In this document: piece after piece, positions 6,836-8,259 of the stretch
Layout: the number at the start of each line of letters is the position of its first letter
Numbering within the stretch: the stretch's first letter is position 1
Assembly (NCBI GenBank): GCA_900752305.1
Contig: CAADUV010000218.1
Location: forward strand, 1-8,259
Origin: an uncultured Oscillospiraceae bacterium
Lineage (GTDB): Bacteria > Bacillota > Clostridia > Oscillospirales > Oscillospiraceae
Length of the DNA stretch: 8,259 bases
Direction: 5' to 3'
Translations under genes and position numbers: made by a program
The notes under the pieces: model-generated
The model's database searches: none
What the model saw: only the letters and a program-made list of their open reading frames with translations
Told to the model about the DNA's origin: nothing

Positions 6836-7255
6836 ATGCTGCATGAAAATTTGAAGGCACTGCGGAAACAGAAGGGGCTGACCCAGGAGGAGCTGGCCAT
6901 CCGGCTGAACGTGGTGCGGCAGACAGTCTCTAAGTGGGAGTCCGGGCGGTCTGTGCCGGATGCGGATATTTTGATGAAGATCGCTGACGTGTTGGACGTT
7001 TCCCTCAGCGACCTGCTGGGGGCGGAGCTGCCCCACAACGAGGGTCAGCAAAACGAGATCGCCGCACAGCTCATCCGGCTCAACGAGCAGTACGCCATCC
7101 GCAACCGGCGGAGCAAGCGCATCTGGCGGGTCGTGCTGGGTGTGCTGGTCGGTCTGCTGGCGCTTATTGTTGTTGGTGCTGTTGTTTTCCGGGTCAATTT
7201 TGACTCCTCCACTGCCCAGACCACCAGTCAGGTGGTACAGGATGTGGAGGAGTGA
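6836..7255 (+). CDS. XRE-family helix-turn-helix regulator with C-terminal membrane helix
   Basis: This 139-residue protein starts with a Cro/CI-type helix-turn-helix domain (about 4-61). The motif includes GLTQEELAIRLNVVRQTVSKWESGRSVPD split over 14-42, with the typical Q-V-S-K-W-E-G recognition pattern, followed by LMKIADVLDVSLSDLLG (46-62). A linker of charged residues leads to a basic patch RNRRSKR (89-95). A hydrophobic helix follows at about 98-118 and then a short polar tail. The positive-inside rule places the DNA-binding part in the cytoplasm and the roughly 20-residue tail outside. Firmicutes have many such HTH proteins with a membrane helix; their targets and signals are usually unknown. 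The gene is monocistronic and converges on the next minus-strand gene. Confidence 0.88.
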   Translation: MLHENLKALRKQKGLTQEELAIRLNVVRQTVSKWESGRSVPDADILMKIADVLDVSLSDLLGAELPHNEGQQNEIAAQLIRLNEQYAIRNRRSKRIWRVVLGVLVGLLALIVVGAVVFRVNFDSSTAQTTSQVVQDVEE

Positions 7256-7261
7256 TACAGC

Positions 7262-7299
7262 AAAAAAAGCGTTGTCTGTTGTTCAGACAACGCTTTTTT
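7262..7299. terminator. Bidirectional intrinsic terminator
   Basis: GCGTTGTCTG (7269-7278) pairs perfectly with CAGACAACGC (7284-7293) around loop TTGTT. A7 (7262-7268) flanks one side and T6 (7294-7299) the other, so the structure can end transcription from both directions. It lies between the plus-strand regulator gene (stop at 7255) and the minus-strand small membrane protein gene, whose stop codon at 7303-7301 almost touches it. Confidence 0.93.
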
Positions 7300-7300
7300 C

Positions 7301-7579
7301 TTATAATAGGAAGCTCAGCCCCCACACAGCTGCGATGACGCAGCCGCCCAGGGCGAACCACAGCGCTTTGGGGAGCCAGCTCCGCCAGGTGGAGCCGCTC
7401 GTTCCAGCACTGCGGCGCAGGTAGCCTGCCGCCGCCTGACGGGCTTCCGCCACCACCTGGTCGGCGGAGACGGTGCTGTTGTGGAAGGCATCCTCCTTCA
7501 TGAGGAAGATCGCCTGTTCAAAAAAACGGGGGTCCGGGGACCGGACCACGATGACCCGTCGGGAAATGCCTTTTACCAT
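7301..7579 (-). CDS. Small conserved-looking protein with one C-terminal membrane helix, unknown function
   Basis: The 92-residue product begins MVKGISRRVIVVRSPDPRFF and is followed by a helical, mildly acidic stretch (21-55), a Ser/Thr/Gly linker (57-67) and a hydrophobic segment (about 70-91) that reaches the C-terminus. This is the layout of a tail-anchored or single-pass protein with its body in the cytoplasm. The basic N-terminus and the VIVVRSPDP strand-turn suggest a small folded domain. It lies 76 nt downstream of spoIIE on the same strand and probably shares its transcript, which hints at, but does not prove, a sporulation-linked role. I do not recognise a named family. An in-frame GTG at 7588 is possible but sits one base after the Shine-Dalgarno sequence, so the ATG at 7579 is chosen. 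Confidence 0.75.
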   Translation of the reverse strand: MVKGISRRVIVVRSPDPRFFEQAIFLMKEDAFHNSTVSADQVVAEARQAAAGYLRRSAGTSGSTWRSWLPKALWFALGGCVIAAVWGLSFLL

Positions 7580-7589
7580 GGCTGCCACA

Positions 7590-7595
7590 CCTCTC
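7590..7595 (-). promoter_or_regulatory. Ribosome binding site of the small membrane protein gene
   Basis: GAGAGG (7595-7590, minus strand) lies 10 nt before the ATG at 7579-7577 and only 1 nt before the GTG at 7588. This favours the ATG start. The site is weaker than the AAGGAGG sites of nifJ, yifB and the XRE gene. Confidence 0.55.
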
Positions 7596-7655
7596 TTACC
7601 GGATTGGGGACAAGCTGTCCCGTTGTCCTTCCAGTATGACCCAATGTGTGCAGAT

Positions 7656-8259
7656 TTATGCAGTCGTCGCCGTCCAATCGCTTTCCTCCCGGCAGCCCAG
7701 CAGGATGACCACCGCCGTCCGGTCGTCGTCTCGGCGGGAACGCTTGTCCTCCAACAGCGCCAGCGCCAGTTCTCTAGGGCTTTCCCCGGAGAACTGTTCT
7801 GCTTTCTCCTGAATCCAATCGTCCTCGCCGCCGTCGGACACCCCGTCGGTGACCAGCACCAGCAGGTCTCCCGGTGCCACTTGGAACCGGGTCAGGGCAA
7901 TCTGCCCCTCCGGCTCCAAGCTCAGGCCAGCGGGGAGGGCGCTGGTGGTGATGCGGCTGACGATGCCGCTGTGGCGGAAGTAGCTGGGGGCGGCGCCCAT
8001 TTTGTACACCGCCCCTTCGCCAGAGAACAAATCCACCTGGAGCAGGTCGATGGTGCTGAACCGGAAGCCGCTGTCGGTGCGCATGGTCAGGGCGCCGGCC
8101 AGGGTGTTCAGGGCGGTCTCGGCGGTGACGCCGGATTTTAGGAAGCTCTCCAACAGGCGCAGCACCAGACGGCTCTCTGCCGCCGCGCCGCTGCCCACCC
8201 CCATGCCGTCAAAGAGCACCACCCACAGGCACCCTTTGCCGTCCTTGAACCAACTGCCG
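7656..8259 (-). CDS. spoIIE: Stage II sporulation protein E, C-terminal PP2C phosphatase domain (5' end cut by window)
   Basis: The visible 200 residues are the C-terminal PP2C-type serine phosphatase of SpoIIE, and the frame stays open to the right window edge. Metal-binding motifs are in place: VVLFDGMGVGSGAAAES at the start (visible residues 13-29), LLVLVTDGVSD in the middle and DDRTAVVILLG near the end. In Bacillus, SpoIIE dephosphorylates the anti-anti-sigma factor SpoIIAA in the forespore, which frees sigma-F. The N-terminal membrane helices and oligomerisation region must lie outside the window. The spacing KMGAAPSYF and ALPAGLSLEPE is also characteristic of SpoIIE rather than of RsbU/RsbP phosphatases, though a related SpoIIE-domain phosphatase cannot be excluded until the N-terminus is seen. 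The stop TAA is at 7658-7656; the small membrane protein gene follows. Confidence 0.9.
   Translation of the reverse strand, partial: GSWFKDGKGCLWVVLFDGMGVGSGAAAESRLVLRLLESFLKSGVTAETALNTLAGALTMRTDSGFRFSTIDLLQVDLFSGEGAVYKMGAAPSYFRHSGIVSRITTSALPAGLSLEPEGQIALTRFQVAPGDLLVLVTDGVSDGGEDDWIQEKAEQFSGESPRELALALLEDKRSRRDDDRTAVVILLGCREESDWTATTA

Overview
The window looks like an ordinary chromosomal stretch of a spore-forming, anaerobic, moderately GC-rich Clostridia member, most likely an Oscillospiraceae/Flavonifractor-Oscillibacter type gut bacterium. The reasons are a one-chain pyruvate:ferredoxin oxidoreductase, the phosphatase end of SpoIIE, strong AAGGAGG ribosome binding sites, and GC-rich genes separated by AT-rich gaps. 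The genus is inferred from general family resemblance, not from a search.

Layout from left to right. Positions 1-132 hold no gene but contain a striking G-run/C-run hairpin. A MarR-family repressor gene (133-561, minus) follows, with its own promoter and overlapping dyads in the 562-795 gap. Next is a complete yifB/comM-type AAA+ ATPase gene (796-2313, minus, GTG start). A 696-bp divergent intergenic region (2314-3009) then holds the yifB promoter, a GC-rich block rich in potential stem-loops, and an AT-rich leader with two candidate promoters for the next gene. That gene is nifJ (3010-6681, plus), 1223 codons, closed by a strong intrinsic terminator. A small membrane-anchored XRE-type regulator gene (6836-7255, plus) comes next. 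It converges on a minus-strand pair, sharing a bidirectional terminator with it: the 3' part of spoIIE, cut by the right edge, followed by a 92-residue protein with one C-terminal membrane helix.

The genes do not form one pathway. nifJ is the central metabolic gene: it converts pyruvate to acetyl-CoA and supplies reduced ferredoxin, and its codon bias and promoter suggest high expression. YifB belongs to DNA uptake/recombination functions, SpoIIE to activation of the forespore sigma factor, and the MarR and XRE proteins are local regulators of unknown targets. I see no mobile element, CRISPR array, tRNA or rRNA, and no convincing new multi-gene system. The points most worth a second look are the G/C homopolymer hairpin, the structured block and tandem promoters ahead of nifJ, the cysteine-bearing insert in the oxidoreductase, and the unnamed small membrane protein downstream of spoIIE.
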